A stretch of 64,000 nt of DNA from Streptomyces griseus (GTDB lineage: Bacteria > Actinomycetota > Actinomycetes > Nanopelagicales > Nanopelagicaceae). How positions within the stretch are numbered: the stretch's first letter is position 1; each line of letters begins with the position of its first letter. Location: assembly GCA_945884695.1 (NCBI GenBank), contig CAMCYO010000001.1, positions 62,001 to 126,000 of the forward strand. Direction: 5' to 3'. A program made the position numbers and the translations under genes. A model generated the notes under the pieces. That model was not told the DNA's origin and did not search any database. It was given only the letters and a program-made list of their open reading frames with translations. Below, in pieces: positions 17,933-26,388 of the stretch.

Positions 17933-17938
17933 ATTATA
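17933..17938 (-). promoter_or_regulatory. -10 box (TATAAT) of the LysE operon
   Basis: A consensus TATAAT on the minus strand ends 8 nt before the ATG at 17924, so the transcript is leaderless or nearly so. A TTGACA further upstream (17948-17953) is only 9 nt away, too close to be its -35 box. Confidence 0.55.
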
Positions 17939-17960
17939 TGAAATAGATGTCAAGAAATAG

Positions 17961-17997
17961 AAGAGAGCGGTAGCCGTTGTTCGACTACCGCTCTCTT
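17961..17997 (-). terminator. Hairpin terminator after the uracil/xanthine permease gene
   Basis: Perfect 13-bp arms AAGAGAGCGGTAG and CTACCGCTCTCTT around an 11-nt loop, 26 nt past the permease stop on the minus strand. The T-rich tail is weak (CTATTTCTTG), so termination may be partial. Confidence 0.7.
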
Positions 17998-18022
17998 ACT
18001 TATCTTTTAAGAGGTCAGTAAC

Positions 18023-19282
18023 TTATGAGTTACCGCGTGATTTTGCAATGGAGCTCAGCACTTGATAGCCAACTACTGCTACGAGTGTTGCGTTAATGAT
18101 TCCACCGAATGAGTAGTTACCACTGGTCCATGACATATCGGCGATACCGATAATCAAAGCAGAAGCAGCGATAATCAAGTTTGTCGACTTAGAGAAATCA
18201 ACTTTGCCTTCAATCCAGATTCGCGCACCAAGTACGCCAATCATTCCAAAGAGAGCAACGCCAACGCCTCCGAGGGCTCCAACTGGAGTTGAACTTAGTA
18301 CCGCTCCAAATTTTGGAGAGAGAGAAAGCAAGATCGCGCCTGCTCCTGCTATCCAATATGCAGCGGTGGAATAGACACGGGTTGCAGCCATGACACCAAT
18401 GTTTTCTGCGTACGTTGTAGTACCAGAACCGCCGCCTACACCAGCAAGTGTTGTAGCGACGCCATCAGCAAATAGGGCCATTCCCATTTGATCATCGAGG
18501 TTTTTACCAGTCATTGCTGATACAGCTTTAACGTGTCCAACGTTTTCAGCAATCAGTACAAGAACTACCGGTAGGAAGAGCAGGATTGCGCTGATATCAA
18601 ATGTTGGGCTTGTGAAAGAAGGCATCGCAAACAATTTTGCAGATGTAATTCCATCGGTCTTAACATCGCCCATCAAAAGAGCTACAACATATCCGACAAC
18701 GAGACCAAGGAAAATGCTGATGCGACCCATGAAACCTCGCGAAAATGCTGATATCAAACCAATCGATGCCAGAGTAATAATTCCTACAAGTGGACCTTGT
18801 ACAAAATTATTCTTTGCAGCCCCTGCAAGGTTTAATCCAATGACCATAACGATCGTGCCGGTAACAAGTGGGGGAAGGAGCCAGTTGATCCAGCCGATGC
18901 CAGCAGATTTAACAATGAGGCCGATAATTGCCAAGATCACGCCAGTTGCTACTACGCCACCAAGGGCGCTTGATATTCCGCCTCCAGTTTTGGCCGCAGC
19001 GATAGGAGCTAAGAAGGCAAATGATGAGCCCAAATAACTTGGAACTCGATTTTTAGTGATGATCAGAAAGAGGAGAGTTCCAATTCCTGAAAAGAATAAG
19101 GTCGTTGTTGGTGGCAACCCAGTGATAATGGGAACCAAGAACGTTGCACCGAACATTGCCGCGATATGTTGCACGCCGACTCCGATGGTGCGGGGCCAAC
19201 TTAAGCGCTCATCTGTTGAAACAACTTCCCCTGCACCAATGGTCTTGCCGGTGCCGTGAAGTTTCCACGTGAGTAGAGACAT
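18023..19282 (-). CDS. NCS2-family uracil/xanthine permease
   Basis: A 419-residue nucleobase:cation symporter with about 14 membrane helices. The signature segments are GVQHIAAMFGATFLVPIITG at the N-terminus and TTTYAENIGVMAATRVYS in the middle, the latter typical of the UraA/PyrP uracil branch; ENVGHVKAVSAMTG is the preceding motif. It probably imports uracil. A good GGAAGGAA ribosome site precedes the ATG, and a strong hairpin terminates the gene. Confidence 0.9.
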   Translation of the reverse strand: MSLLTWKLHGTGKTIGAGEVVSTDERLSWPRTIGVGVQHIAAMFGATFLVPIITGLPPTTTLFFSGIGTLLFLIITKNRVPSYLGSSFAFLAPIAAAKTGGGISSALGGVVATGVILAIIGLIVKSAGIGWINWLLPPLVTGTIVMVIGLNLAGAAKNNFVQGPLVGIITLASIGLISAFSRGFMGRISIFLGLVVGYVVALLMGDVKTDGITSAKLFAMPSFTSPTFDISAILLFLPVVLVLIAENVGHVKAVSAMTGKNLDDQMGMALFADGVATTLAGVGGGSGTTTYAENIGVMAATRVYSTAAYWIAGAGAILLSLSPKFGAVLSSTPVGALGGVGVALFGMIGVLGARIWIEGKVDFSKSTNLIIAASALIIGIADMSWTSGNYSFGGIINATLVAVVGYQVLSSIAKSRGNS

Positions 19283-19336
19283 TAATCATTCCTTCCCAAA
19301 GCGCTGCATTCTCGGGTTGAGAGCAGCTGATGAATG

Positions 19337-19364
19337 TGCCTATTAAGGGTAGAACTTGGGTCAA
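19337..19364 (-). promoter_or_regulatory. Possible promoter of the NCS2 permease
   Basis: On the minus strand TTGACC (19359-19364) is followed after 16 nt by TAGGCA (19337-19342), giving a leader of roughly 50 nt before the ATG at 19282. The rest of the 244-nt gap to padR shows no further clear element on this strand. Confidence 0.35.
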
Positions 19365-19459
19365 TTTGCCCCACGATTACCGGGAGGTACGCCACGCCGA
19401 GGCCATTTCAACGCTCAGGTTGCCTCTTCGCCCTATATCCGATTAAATGAGCACTCGAT

Positions 19460-19474
19460 ATATCGAATCGATAT
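19460..19474. promoter_or_regulatory. Palindromic operator candidate upstream of padR-ino1
   Basis: ATATCGA-A-TCGATAT is a perfect 7-bp inverted repeat with a one-base centre, 53 nt before the PadR start. AT-rich dyads of this kind are typical PadR sites, so autoregulation of padR-ino1 is likely but unproven. Confidence 0.5.
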
Positions 19475-19526
19475 ACAAGCAGGAATATCCCCGCCTGCCA
19501 GATGGCCCGGTTGAAAAGGTGAGTAG

Positions 19527-20063
19527 ATGCGATCACGTAGTGAGTCCTTGGAGTTTGCCCTCTTAGGTCTTCTTTCGCAGAGCCCACTTCACGGTTATGA
19601 ACTACGTAAGCGTTTGATTGCTATATACGGACCTTTCCGCGCTCTCTCATTTTCAGTTCTTTATCCGCAATTACGCAGAATGCTTGATGCCGGACTTATT
19701 GAAGAATCACTCAGCGATGAGGGCGGACTTTCACGGCGCTCGCGAATTGTGTATCGCCTCTCTAAGCAAGGCTCCAATCGCTTTGCAACATTGACCGAAA
19801 CCGTGAGTCCAGATACTTGGGAAGATGAAGGATTCGAAGTTCGATTTGCATTCTTTGGCCCGACATCTCGCCCTAACCGCGTAAGAATTCTTGAAGGTCG
19901 CCATCGTCGACTGAAAGAGAAAGCAGAAATCCTCCGAGGGGAACTTGAAAAATCACCTGTGGGAATCGATAAGTACCTTGAAGAGTGGCGACGTCATTCT
20001 TTGGAATCCGCCGAGCGAGAAATCACTTGGTTGGAAGACATGATCAAAACCGAAAGGAAATAG
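19527..20063 (+). CDS. PadR-family transcriptional regulator
   Basis: A 178-residue winged-helix repressor. The N-terminal domain is recognisable as [20 protein letters not shown], then [20 protein letters not shown]. The C-terminal helical dimerisation domain follows ([19 protein letters not shown]). AAAGGTG precedes the ATG at 19527 as ribosome site. The gene ends 1 nt before ino1, matching the conserved PadR-ino1 pair of Actinomycetota, so it likely controls inositol-phosphate synthesis. A palindrome at 19460-19474 is the probable site. Confidence 0.9.
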   Translation: MRSRSESLEFALLGLLSQSPLHGYELRKRLIAIYGPFRALSFSVLYPQLRRMLDAGLIEESLSDEGGLSRRSRIVYRLSKQGSNRFATLTETVSPDTWEDEGFEVRFAFFGPTSRPNRVRILEGRHRRLKEKAEILRGELEKSPVGIDKYLEEWRRHSLESAEREITWLEDMIKTERK

Positions 20064-20064
20064 C

Positions 20065-21162
20065 GTGAAGATCGCAACTGGCAAAGGTGACATTCGTGTC
20101 GCAATCGTAGGAGTCGGCAACTGCGCCAACTCTCTAGTCCAAGGTATTACTTACTACCAGGACGCGGCAACTGACCAAGAAATTCCCGGTCTTATGCATG
20201 CAGTCGTTGGTGGTTATCACGTGAGTAGCGTGAAATTTGTTGCAGCCTTCGATGTTGATGCAAAAAAGGTCGGGCTTGACTTAGCCGACGCCATCTGGGC
20301 TAGCGAGAATAACACCATTAAATTTGCCAATGTTGCTAAAACTGGCGTTGAGGTACAACGCGGGGTCACGCATGACGGTCTTGGAAAGTACTACCGAGAG
20401 ACCATCACTGAATCAACTGCGCCAGCTGTTGATGTGGTTAAAGTATTAAAAGAAGAAGCTGTAGAAGTTTTGATCTGTTACTTGCCAGTCGGATCTGAAA
20501 CTGCAGCTAAGTTTTATGCCCAATGCGCACTCGACGCAGGTTGCGCATTTGTTAACGCACTCCCAGTCTTTATCGCATCCGACCCAGTCTGGGCAGATAA
20601 ATTCACAAAGGCAGGATTGCCAATCGTGGGCGATGACATTAAGAGTCAAGTAGGCGCCACAATCACTCACCGCATCATGGCCAAACTCTTTCAAGATCGT
20701 GGTGTCCATTTAGATCGCACATACCAACTCAATGTTGGCGGAAATATGGACTTTAAGAATATGCTCGAAAGAGACCGTCTCGAATCTAAAAAAATTTCAA
20801 AGACAAATTCTGTAACTTCGCAGTTAGACCATGACCTAGGTGAACGCAACGTTCATATTGGACCCTCGGATTACATCCCTTGGCTTGATGATCGCAAGTG
20901 GGCGTATGTCCGCCTTGAAGGTCGTGCATTTGGCGATGTCCCTTTAAACCTTGAATACAAACTTGAAGTTTGGGATTCACCTAACTCTGCTGGTGTAATC
21001 ATTGATGCACTTCGTTGCGCCAAAATTGCTTTGGATCGCAAGATTGGTGGACCGTTGTTATCACCTGCAAGTTACTTTATGAAAACTCCACCTGAGCAAT
21101 ACAGTGATGAAGAAGCTCATGTTCGCACGGAGCAATTTATTGCGGGAACTATTGAACGATAG
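20065..21162 (+). CDS. ino1: Inositol-3-phosphate synthase
   Basis: A 365-residue enzyme that isomerises glucose 6-phosphate to myo-inositol 3-phosphate with bound NAD. The N-terminal Rossmann motif [17 protein letters not shown] and the segments [20 protein letters not shown] and [20 protein letters not shown] are characteristic of the actinobacterial short form. The GTG start at 20065 has AAAGGAAA in front of it and lies one base after the padR stop. The product feeds phosphatidylinositol, the acceptor for the PimB-like enzyme, and possibly mycothiol. A strong bidirectional terminator follows. Confidence 0.95.
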   Translation: MKIATGKGDIRVAIVGVGNCANSLVQGITYYQDAATDQEIPGLMHAVVGGYHVSSVKFVAAFDVDAKKVGLDLADAIWASENNTIKFANVAKTGVEVQRGVTHDGLGKYYRETITESTAPAVDVVKVLKEEAVEVLICYLPVGSETAAKFYAQCALDAGCAFVNALPVFIASDPVWADKFTKAGLPIVGDDIKSQVGATITHRIMAKLFQDRGVHLDRTYQLNVGGNMDFKNMLERDRLESKKISKTNSVTSQLDHDLGERNVHIGPSDYIPWLDDRKWAYVRLEGRAFGDVPLNLEYKLEVWDSPNSAGVIIDALRCAKIALDRKIGGPLLSPASYFMKTPPEQYSDEEAHVRTEQFIAGTIER

Positions 21163-21202
21163 GGATTAGTTTCCTTTAGTTGTTGAAAATTGAGGCAAAA
21201 AA

Positions 21203-21230
21203 ACTCCCTCCGAGTAAACTCGGAGGGAGT
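21203..21230. terminator. Bidirectional intrinsic terminator between ino1 and a membrane-protein gene
   Basis: 12-bp arms ACTCCCTCCGAG and CTCGGAGGGAGT with a TAAA loop, flanked by an A-run on the left and a T-run on the right, so it works for both convergent genes. Confidence 0.92.
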
Positions 21231-21260
21231 TTTTTCTTCACCCTCACGGAGAGTAGAGGG

Positions 21261-21842
21261 CTAGATCGTCGCCTCTTCTGGAGTGCGACGAAGGTGTAGC
21301 CATCCGGCAAATGAAAGCAAGAGCAAAAGCAACGCTGCAATGAGTACAACGCCTGCAGATATTCTTGCAATCTGTCCTAACTCCCAAAATGCATAGGCTG
21401 TAAGCAATGTTCCGCGGAGCATTGTTCCTTTGAAGACTGTATCTACAACACCATTAGCTTTAGCCGCAGCTGCTTGCAATGCAGGATCATCAGGACTTGC
21501 TGCTAGTGCACCCGCTGCTGAACGACTTGCAGTTGTTGCATCAGCGTATGTCGGCATTGCAGATAGATGGAAGCCAAGGTAGTGATCGGCGTACATCTGT
21601 GCTTGCTTTCCAGTTGTCATCGGCTTATCGCCATTGTCTTTGAAGAACGCGGTAACAGATGCTTCTTCTTTAGAGTTTCCCGTAACAGAAGGAAGTGAAA
21701 TTTCCTGTGAAGATAACTGACTCGATACTGCTTTGTCTGCAAACCCATAACCCCAATTGAGAAGGCCAGCTGCAACGATTAGAAATAAACCAAGTCCAAA
21801 ACCTACGAGTGTGACAATTCCATCAAATGTTCGGCGTTTCAT
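21261..21842 (-). CDS. Two-span membrane protein of unknown function
   Basis: A 193-residue protein with one N-terminal helix (IVTLVGFGLGLFLIVAAGLL) and one C-terminal helix (SAGVVLIAALLLLLLSFAGW). They flank an Ala/Ser-rich, probably extracytoplasmic domain of about 120 residues (segments KQAQMYADHYLGFHL and SAAGALAASPDDPALQ). I do not recognise the family. The ATG at 21842 is chosen because GGAG lies 9 nt upstream; an in-frame TTG two codons earlier would crowd that site. It is monocistronic and shares the ino1 terminator. Confidence 0.65.
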   Translation of the reverse strand: MKRRTFDGIVTLVGFGLGLFLIVAAGLLNWGYGFADKAVSSQLSSQEISLPSVTGNSKEEASVTAFFKDNGDKPMTTGKQAQMYADHYLGFHLSAMPTYADATTASRSAAGALAASPDDPALQAAAAKANGVVDTVFKGTMLRGTLLTAYAFWELGQIARISAGVVLIAALLLLLLSFAGWLHLRRTPEEATI

Positions 21843-22009
21843 AGTCAATCTCTCCTTTATTGCTCCCGAATTGAGAACGGTTCAAGGGTAAGTGATTACA
21901 AAGAACGCAGAAAGATTATTGCAGGGGGCTACCACTCGATGAACTGTGATTTAGGTTAAGGAGTTGTACGTCGATACTTTTTCTCGGTAAAGATTTTGCA
22001 AAAACGCTA

Positions 22010-22327
22010 TTAAATATGACGTGCGCAGAGAGATTGCCCATCAGGGCCAAGCTCAAAGTGAGAGCACGCAACCCCTAGGCGATCGAAGGCCTTATCTCCA
22101 AAATGAGTTCTATATGCCAGTGCCAGAAGGACTCGTAAATTAGTGTCACCGTCGGCCTTGATGCCAAATGCTTTAGCAGTGCGACTCACGGTATTTTCAA
22201 TTACTTTTTCCGTGTGCGCAGTTTCGCGTGCTATTGAGCCATTAGATTTTCCTTCACAGAGAAGGTCCATGACTAAGCGCTCAAAAGGAGTTAACTCACG
22301 CGTGGCGATTGTTATATCTGTTGCCAT
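22010..22327 (-). CDS. Small stand-alone LuxR-type HTH protein
   Basis: A 105-residue protein that is essentially one LuxR/GerE-type helix-turn-helix: LTPFERLVMDLLCEGKSNGS, then ARETAHTEKVIENTVSRTAK. A short Cys-containing C-terminal tail follows (VACSHFELGPDGQSLCARHI). No receiver domain is present. The frame continues upstream past the ATG at 22327, but the extra 46 codons would overlap the divergent crotonase gene and have no HTH-like content, so the short form is preferred. The start context is weak. Its divergence from the crotonase operon makes that operon a possible target. Confidence 0.65.
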   Translation of the reverse strand: MATDITIATRELTPFERLVMDLLCEGKSNGSIARETAHTEKVIENTVSRTAKAFGIKADGDTNLRVLLALAYRTHFGDKAFDRLGVACSHFELGPDGQSLCARHI

Positions 22328-22429
22328 AATACTTTCAGGGCCTCTCCACTGCTTTCCTGAATTACCTGTCTCACTTGCCAATCTGACTACCCGCCTATTG
22401 TGCCTCTTTGTTCCCCCTTTAACCAGCAT

Positions 22430-22435
22430 TAGGAT
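22430..22435 (+). promoter_or_regulatory. -10 box of the crotonase-SDR-KGSADH-FAH operon (leaderless)
   Basis: TAGGAT followed by exactly 6 nt (TGCTCT) and ATG at 22442, with no ribosome site. Confidence 0.6.
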
Positions 22436-22441
22436 TGCTCT

Positions 22442-23188
22442 ATGAGTGAAATTTCTCTCAGCCAAGATGCTGAGGTGTTAAACCTTGAAATTAATCGTCC
22501 CGCGAAGATGAATTCCCTCACCCGGGCCATGTACGCAGAACTTGCCTCGCACCTCAGAGATGCATCTGGAGACTTCTCTATTGGCACCTTGGTTATCTCA
22601 GGGGCTGGAGAAAATTTTTGCGCAGGTAATGACATCTTTGAGTTTATGAATGACCCACCAACTGACGCCGATTCAGAAGTTTTTCAGTTCTTAACAGAGC
22701 TTCAAAATTTCCCCAAACCCATCATCGCAGTTGTGCAAGGCAATGCTGTGGGTATTGGAACAACCATGTTGTTTCACTGCGATCTAGTTTACGCGACACC
22801 CACAGCAAAATTCTCGATGCCTTTTGTGACTTTGGGTTTGGTGCCTGAAGCCGGTTCCAGCTATCTGTTTCCACTCCTTGTCGGATATCAAAGAGCAGCG
22901 AAAACTTTTCTATCGGGGGAGAGTTTTGATTCCAGCCAAGCCAAAGAAATGGGGCTCGTACTTGAAGTAAGTGAAAGTGCCCGTGATCTAGCACTAGCAA
23001 TGGCCAAGAAAATTGCAGGGCAACCTCCGACTTCGGTGATAAATACAAAAGCACTGATGAAAAGCAGAACTCATGATGCAGTTTCTGCCGTTATGAGGGC
23101 AGAGGGAGAATTATTTAGAATAGCTTTGCAATCCGAAGAAGCCATGGGGGCGTTCATGAAATTTGCAGCGAATAGAGAGCAGAAATGA
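22442..23188 (+). CDS. Enoyl-CoA hydratase/isomerase-family protein
   Basis: A 248-residue crotonase-fold enzyme. The oxyanion-hole segments are ISGAGENFCAGNDIFEF and VQGNAVGIGTTMLFHCDLVY, followed by MPFVTLGLVPEAGSSYLFP with the Glu region. The FCAGND variant and the M-P-F-V-x-L-G-L block resemble the Eci/peroxisomal delta-isomerase-like branch more than classic hydratases. It opens an operon with an SDR (ATGA overlap), an aldehyde dehydrogenase and an FAH protein. The substrate is not evident. Confidence 0.8.
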   Translation: MSEISLSQDAEVLNLEINRPAKMNSLTRAMYAELASHLRDASGDFSIGTLVISGAGENFCAGNDIFEFMNDPPTDADSEVFQFLTELQNFPKPIIAVVQGNAVGIGTTMLFHCDLVYATPTAKFSMPFVTLGLVPEAGSSYLFPLLVGYQRAAKTFLSGESFDSSQAKEMGLVLEVSESARDLALAMAKKIAGQPPTSVINTKALMKSRTHDAVSAVMRAEGELFRIALQSEEAMGAFMKFAANREQK

Positions 23189-24015
23189 GTCTTAGCGGAA
23201 AGAAGTTATTCATTACGGGAGGCTCACGTGGTATTGGCTTAGCGATTGCTTTAAGGGCTGCACGCGATGGAGCCAGTGTGGCAATCGCTGCTAAAACAGT
23301 TGAAACTAATCCGAAGTTGCCTGGCACCATTTTTACAGCAGCTGAGGAGATTCGAAATGCTGGTGGAGTAGCGCTACCCATCCAGTGCGATTTACGTGAT
23401 GAAACCCAAATAGCCATGGCGGTAGAAAAGGCTGCCGAAGCTTTTGGGGGAATAGATATTTTGATAAATAACGCTAGTGCAATTAATTTGACCAAGACTT
23501 TAGAAACCCCCGCAAAGCGTTTTGATTTGATGTTTGATGTCAATGTTCGAGGAACTTTCCTCACCTCCCAAGCAGTGTTGCCTCATCTGATCGCTTCGGC
23601 TCAAGCGGGCCGAAATCCACATATTCTCAATCTCTCACCGCCACTGTCCATGAAACCTCATTGGTTTAAGAATCATGTGGCCTACACAATGGCCAAATAT
23701 GGAATGAGTATGTGCGTGCTGGGAATGTCTGCCGAATTTAAGCGCGATGGCATTGCAGTGAACGCGCTCTGGCCACGAACAGCCATAGATACAGCCGCTC
23801 TTGCAATGATTCCCGGTGTTGATACACATGCGTGCCGCAAACCTGAAATCCTCTCCGACTCTGCCTACATTATTCTCAATCGCCCATCTACCGAATGCAC
23901 CGGGAATTTCTTCATTGACGATGAATTGCTGGCATCAGAGGGAATAACTGATCTTGATAAGTACGCAGTAGTGCCAGGCACGACTGATTTTTTGTTGGAC
24001 TTCTTCTTAGATTAG
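23185..24015 (+). CDS. Short-chain dehydrogenase (HSDL2/citronellol-dehydrogenase-like)
   Basis: A 276-residue SDR. The cofactor motif is FITGGSRGIGLAIALRAARD, with NNASAINL at strand 4 and the catalytic Y-x3-K in AYTMAKYGMSMCVLGMSAEF. The segment HILNLSPPLSMKPHWFKNHV is typical of the HSDL2-like group found in long-chain or terpenoid alcohol and acyl metabolism. The gene overlaps the crotonase stop by 4 nt. The physiological substrate is unknown. Confidence 0.82.
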   Translation: MSLSGKKLFITGGSRGIGLAIALRAARDGASVAIAAKTVETNPKLPGTIFTAAEEIRNAGGVALPIQCDLRDETQIAMAVEKAAEAFGGIDILINNASAINLTKTLETPAKRFDLMFDVNVRGTFLTSQAVLPHLIASAQAGRNPHILNLSPPLSMKPHWFKNHVAYTMAKYGMSMCVLGMSAEFKRDGIAVNALWPRTAIDTAALAMIPGVDTHACRKPEILSDSAYIILNRPSTECTGNFFIDDELLASEGITDLDKYAVVPGTTDFLLDFFLD

Positions 24016-24056
24016 AATCCCTGCATAACTCTCCGATGCTTAGTGAAAAGGTAGAA

Positions 24057-25529
24057 ATGTCTATTCAATCTGTAAATCCACGAACCGGGGAGTCCTTCGG
24101 CCCAATAATTGCTCCGACAACATCGGCCCAAGTTGATTCAATGATTGCTAGTGCCGTAACTGCTTTTGAGAAGTGGTCTCTCACTTCGGCAACTAGTCGG
24201 GCCAAAGTACTTTTCGCATTAGCTGATGCTCTAGACGCTAACACTGAGAAATTGGTGGAAATCGCTGATGCTGAAACTGCACTTGGGATACCTCGGCTAA
24301 CGGGTGAAGTAGGACGTACCACTTTTCAATTGAGAACTTTTGCGCAAGCACTTGAGAAGGGTGAGTTCGTAGCGCCATCGATTGATTCGGCAGTCGATGC
24401 TCCTCTTCCACAAGGTCACCCTAAGTTTTTGAAAACTCTGCGTGCAATTGGGCCTGTTGCAGTTTTTGGCGCAAGCAATTTTCCTTTTGCTTTTAGCGTT
24501 CTAGGCGGAGACACTGCTTCGGCACTTGCTGCAGGATGTTCGGTTGTCATCAAAGCGCATCCCGCGCACCCTCAAACTTCTCAATTGAGTTTTGATATCG
24601 CAAAGAAAGCGTTGACAGATGCGGGAGCGCCGGAGGGAATAATTTCTTTGGGCCATGGTTTTGATTTCGGAAAGAGTGTGATCACGGATCCACGCATCAG
24701 CGCAGGTGCATTTACTGGCTCTAAAGCTGGTGGCCGAGCACTTTTTGATTTAGCACAAGATCGCGAATGTCCGATTCCCTTTTACGGAGAACTAGGAAGC
24801 GTCAATCCAGTTGTTGTTACGTCGACGGCCTTGAGCGATGTAAATGCTTTTGCTGGTGCTTATTTAGATTCACTTCTCATGGGTAATGGGCAATTTTGCA
24901 CGAACCCAAGTGTTCTCTTCGTTCCAGATAATGCAGAATTTATCAACGCGGTCCAAGAGCAATTGTCACACCGAGAGCCTGCGCCATTTTTGAGCGAGGC
25001 AACTAAGTCACTCCACGACAAAAATCGCGCAGATGTTATTTCCAAAACAAGTGCACGCTTATTGCAAGGAAAGAGTGCGCCGACTCAAGGATTTTTCTCC
25101 TCACCCGCCGTGCTGGTTGTATCTGCTCAGAGTGTTCTGACACACCCTGAGTATTTGGCCACGGAATGTTTTGGTCCAACTGGATTAGTTGTGACATATT
25201 CTCATTCGGACGAACTGCATGCCGTTCTGTCCAAACTTGAAGGCGCACTTGTCGGATGCCTTTTTTCACAAAATATCTCAACTGCTGAAGAACTAATCCT
25301 CAATGCTTTAGCCTCAAAGGCTGGTCGAGTTGCATTTAATGCGTGGCCCACGGGAGTGGCAGTTACTGCTGGCCAAAACCATGGTGGTCCGTACCCTGCC
25401 TCAACGTCATCCCTGCATACCTCCGTTGGAACAAGTGCAATCACACGCTTCTTGCGACCTGTAGCATTCCAAGGTCTACCCGATGAGTCATACAGAGCAG
25501 TTACTGCCGATACCGTGAAAGGAAAATAA
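24057..25529 (+). CDS. Alpha-ketoglutaric semialdehyde dehydrogenase (2,5-dioxovalerate dehydrogenase)
   Basis: A 490-residue aldehyde dehydrogenase of the KGSADH branch, oxidising 2,5-dioxopentanoate to 2-oxoglutarate with NAD(P)+. The branch is recognised from FGASNFPFAFSVLGGDTASA, VVIKAHPAHPQTS and the catalytic Cys in GNGQFCTNPSVLFV; the C-terminal GVAVTAGQNHGGPYPASTS is also typical. The ATG at 24057 is chosen because AAAGG lies about 8 nt upstream; an ATG at 24036 has no site. The product is the terminal step of Weimberg-type pentose and oxidative uronate pathways, which fits the surrounding genes. A TAGAAT at 24013-24018 may be an internal promoter. Confidence 0.85.
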   Translation: MSIQSVNPRTGESFGPIIAPTTSAQVDSMIASAVTAFEKWSLTSATSRAKVLFALADALDANTEKLVEIADAETALGIPRLTGEVGRTTFQLRTFAQALEKGEFVAPSIDSAVDAPLPQGHPKFLKTLRAIGPVAVFGASNFPFAFSVLGGDTASALAAGCSVVIKAHPAHPQTSQLSFDIAKKALTDAGAPEGIISLGHGFDFGKSVITDPRISAGAFTGSKAGGRALFDLAQDRECPIPFYGELGSVNPVVVTSTALSDVNAFAGAYLDSLLMGNGQFCTNPSVLFVPDNAEFINAVQEQLSHREPAPFLSEATKSLHDKNRADVISKTSARLLQGKSAPTQGFFSSPAVLVVSAQSVLTHPEYLATECFGPTGLVVTYSHSDELHAVLSKLEGALVGCLFSQNISTAEELILNALASKAGRVAFNAWPTGVAVTAGQNHGGPYPASTSSLHTSVGTSAITRFLRPVAFQGLPDESYRAVTADTVKGK

Positions 25530-25533
25530 ACAG

Positions 25534-26388
25534 ATGCGTATAGCCCGACTTGGAGAATTCGAAAAAGAAAGAGCGGCTGTAATCGTTAGCGATACGGAGG
25601 CAGTGTTTGTTGATGATGTTATTGGGGATTGGAATCGCGTAGCACTTGAAAATGGCGCACTTGCAAAAGTACAAGCGCTAGACCTTTCATCTCGCCCGCG
25701 CGTTAAGTTCGCAGATTATCGTTTGGGATCACCGGTTGCCCGCCCTACAAAGGCAATTTGCGTTGGCCTTAACTACACCCAACATGCCATTGAAACTGGT
25801 GCAACAATTCCGACTGAACCTATTGTGTTCATGAAGGCTCCAGATACTGTCGTTGGCGGATTCGACCACATCATCGTTCCGCCAGGATCGAAGAAAACAG
25901 ATTACGAAGTTGAAATCTGTGTTGTTATCGGAAAGAATGCTCTTTATCTAGACTCGCCTGCACAAGCGCGCGAGCACATACTTGGATACACAATCTCCCA
26001 AGATGTTTCAGAGCGTCATTGGCAGGTAGAGCGTTTAGGTCAGTGGATGAAGGGAAAGTCTTTCCCATCTTTTAACCCAATTGGTCCTTGGATTGTTACC
26101 GCAGACTCTTTTGACCCTACCGATGTTCGCCTTTGGTGCACTGTTGATGGAGAAAAGCGTCAGGATTCCCGCACGAGTGACATGATTTTCGGTATCGAAC
26201 ATTGCATTTGGTACATCACTCAATTCATGGAACTCAAAGCAGGAGACATCATTAATACCGGAACGCCCCAAGGCGTCGGAATGGGTTTCAAGCCAGAGAA
26301 ATACATTCATGGTGGAGAAGTTGTTGAAACGGGCATCGAAGGTATTGGAACAATTAAGTCCAACGTCTTGGCGTACAAGAAGCCTTAA
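25534..26388 (+). CDS. Fumarylacetoacetate hydrolase-family protein (possible 2-keto-3-deoxy acid dehydratase/hydrolase)
   Basis: A 284-residue FAH-fold enzyme with the metal ligands in DYEVEICVVIGKN (E-x-E) and TISQDVSERHWQ (D), plus GINTGTPQGVGMG-like sequence seen here as IINTGTPQGVGMGFKPEKY. Family members hydrolyse, decarboxylate or dehydrate beta- or alpha-keto acids. Directly following a KGSADH gene, it may be a 2-keto-3-deoxypentonate dehydratase (XylX-like) supplying 2,5-dioxovalerate, or a 2,4-diketo-3-deoxy acid hydrolase; both are inference. The stop overlaps the convergent enolase paralogue by 4 nt. Confidence 0.82.
   Translation: MRIARLGEFEKERAAVIVSDTEAVFVDDVIGDWNRVALENGALAKVQALDLSSRPRVKFADYRLGSPVARPTKAICVGLNYTQHAIETGATIPTEPIVFMKAPDTVVGGFDHIIVPPGSKKTDYEVEICVVIGKNALYLDSPAQAREHILGYTISQDVSERHWQVERLGQWMKGKSFPSFNPIGPWIVTADSFDPTDVRLWCTVDGEKRQDSRTSDMIFGIEHCIWYITQFMELKAGDIINTGTPQGVGMGFKPEKYIHGGEVVETGIEGIGTIKSNVLAYKKP

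Noticed and set aside
17948-17953. TTGACA as -35 box of the LysE promoter
   Set aside because: It is only 9 nt from the TATAAT box, far below the 16-18 nt needed.
19365-19440. Riboswitch in the GC-rich leader of the NCS2 permease
   Set aside because: I could not match it to a known purine, guanidine or ZTP motif, and it lies upstream of the likely promoter.
22328-22465. Longer form of the LuxR-type HTH protein
   Set aside because: The extra 46 codons overlap the divergent crotonase start and its leaderless promoter and contain no recognisable domain.
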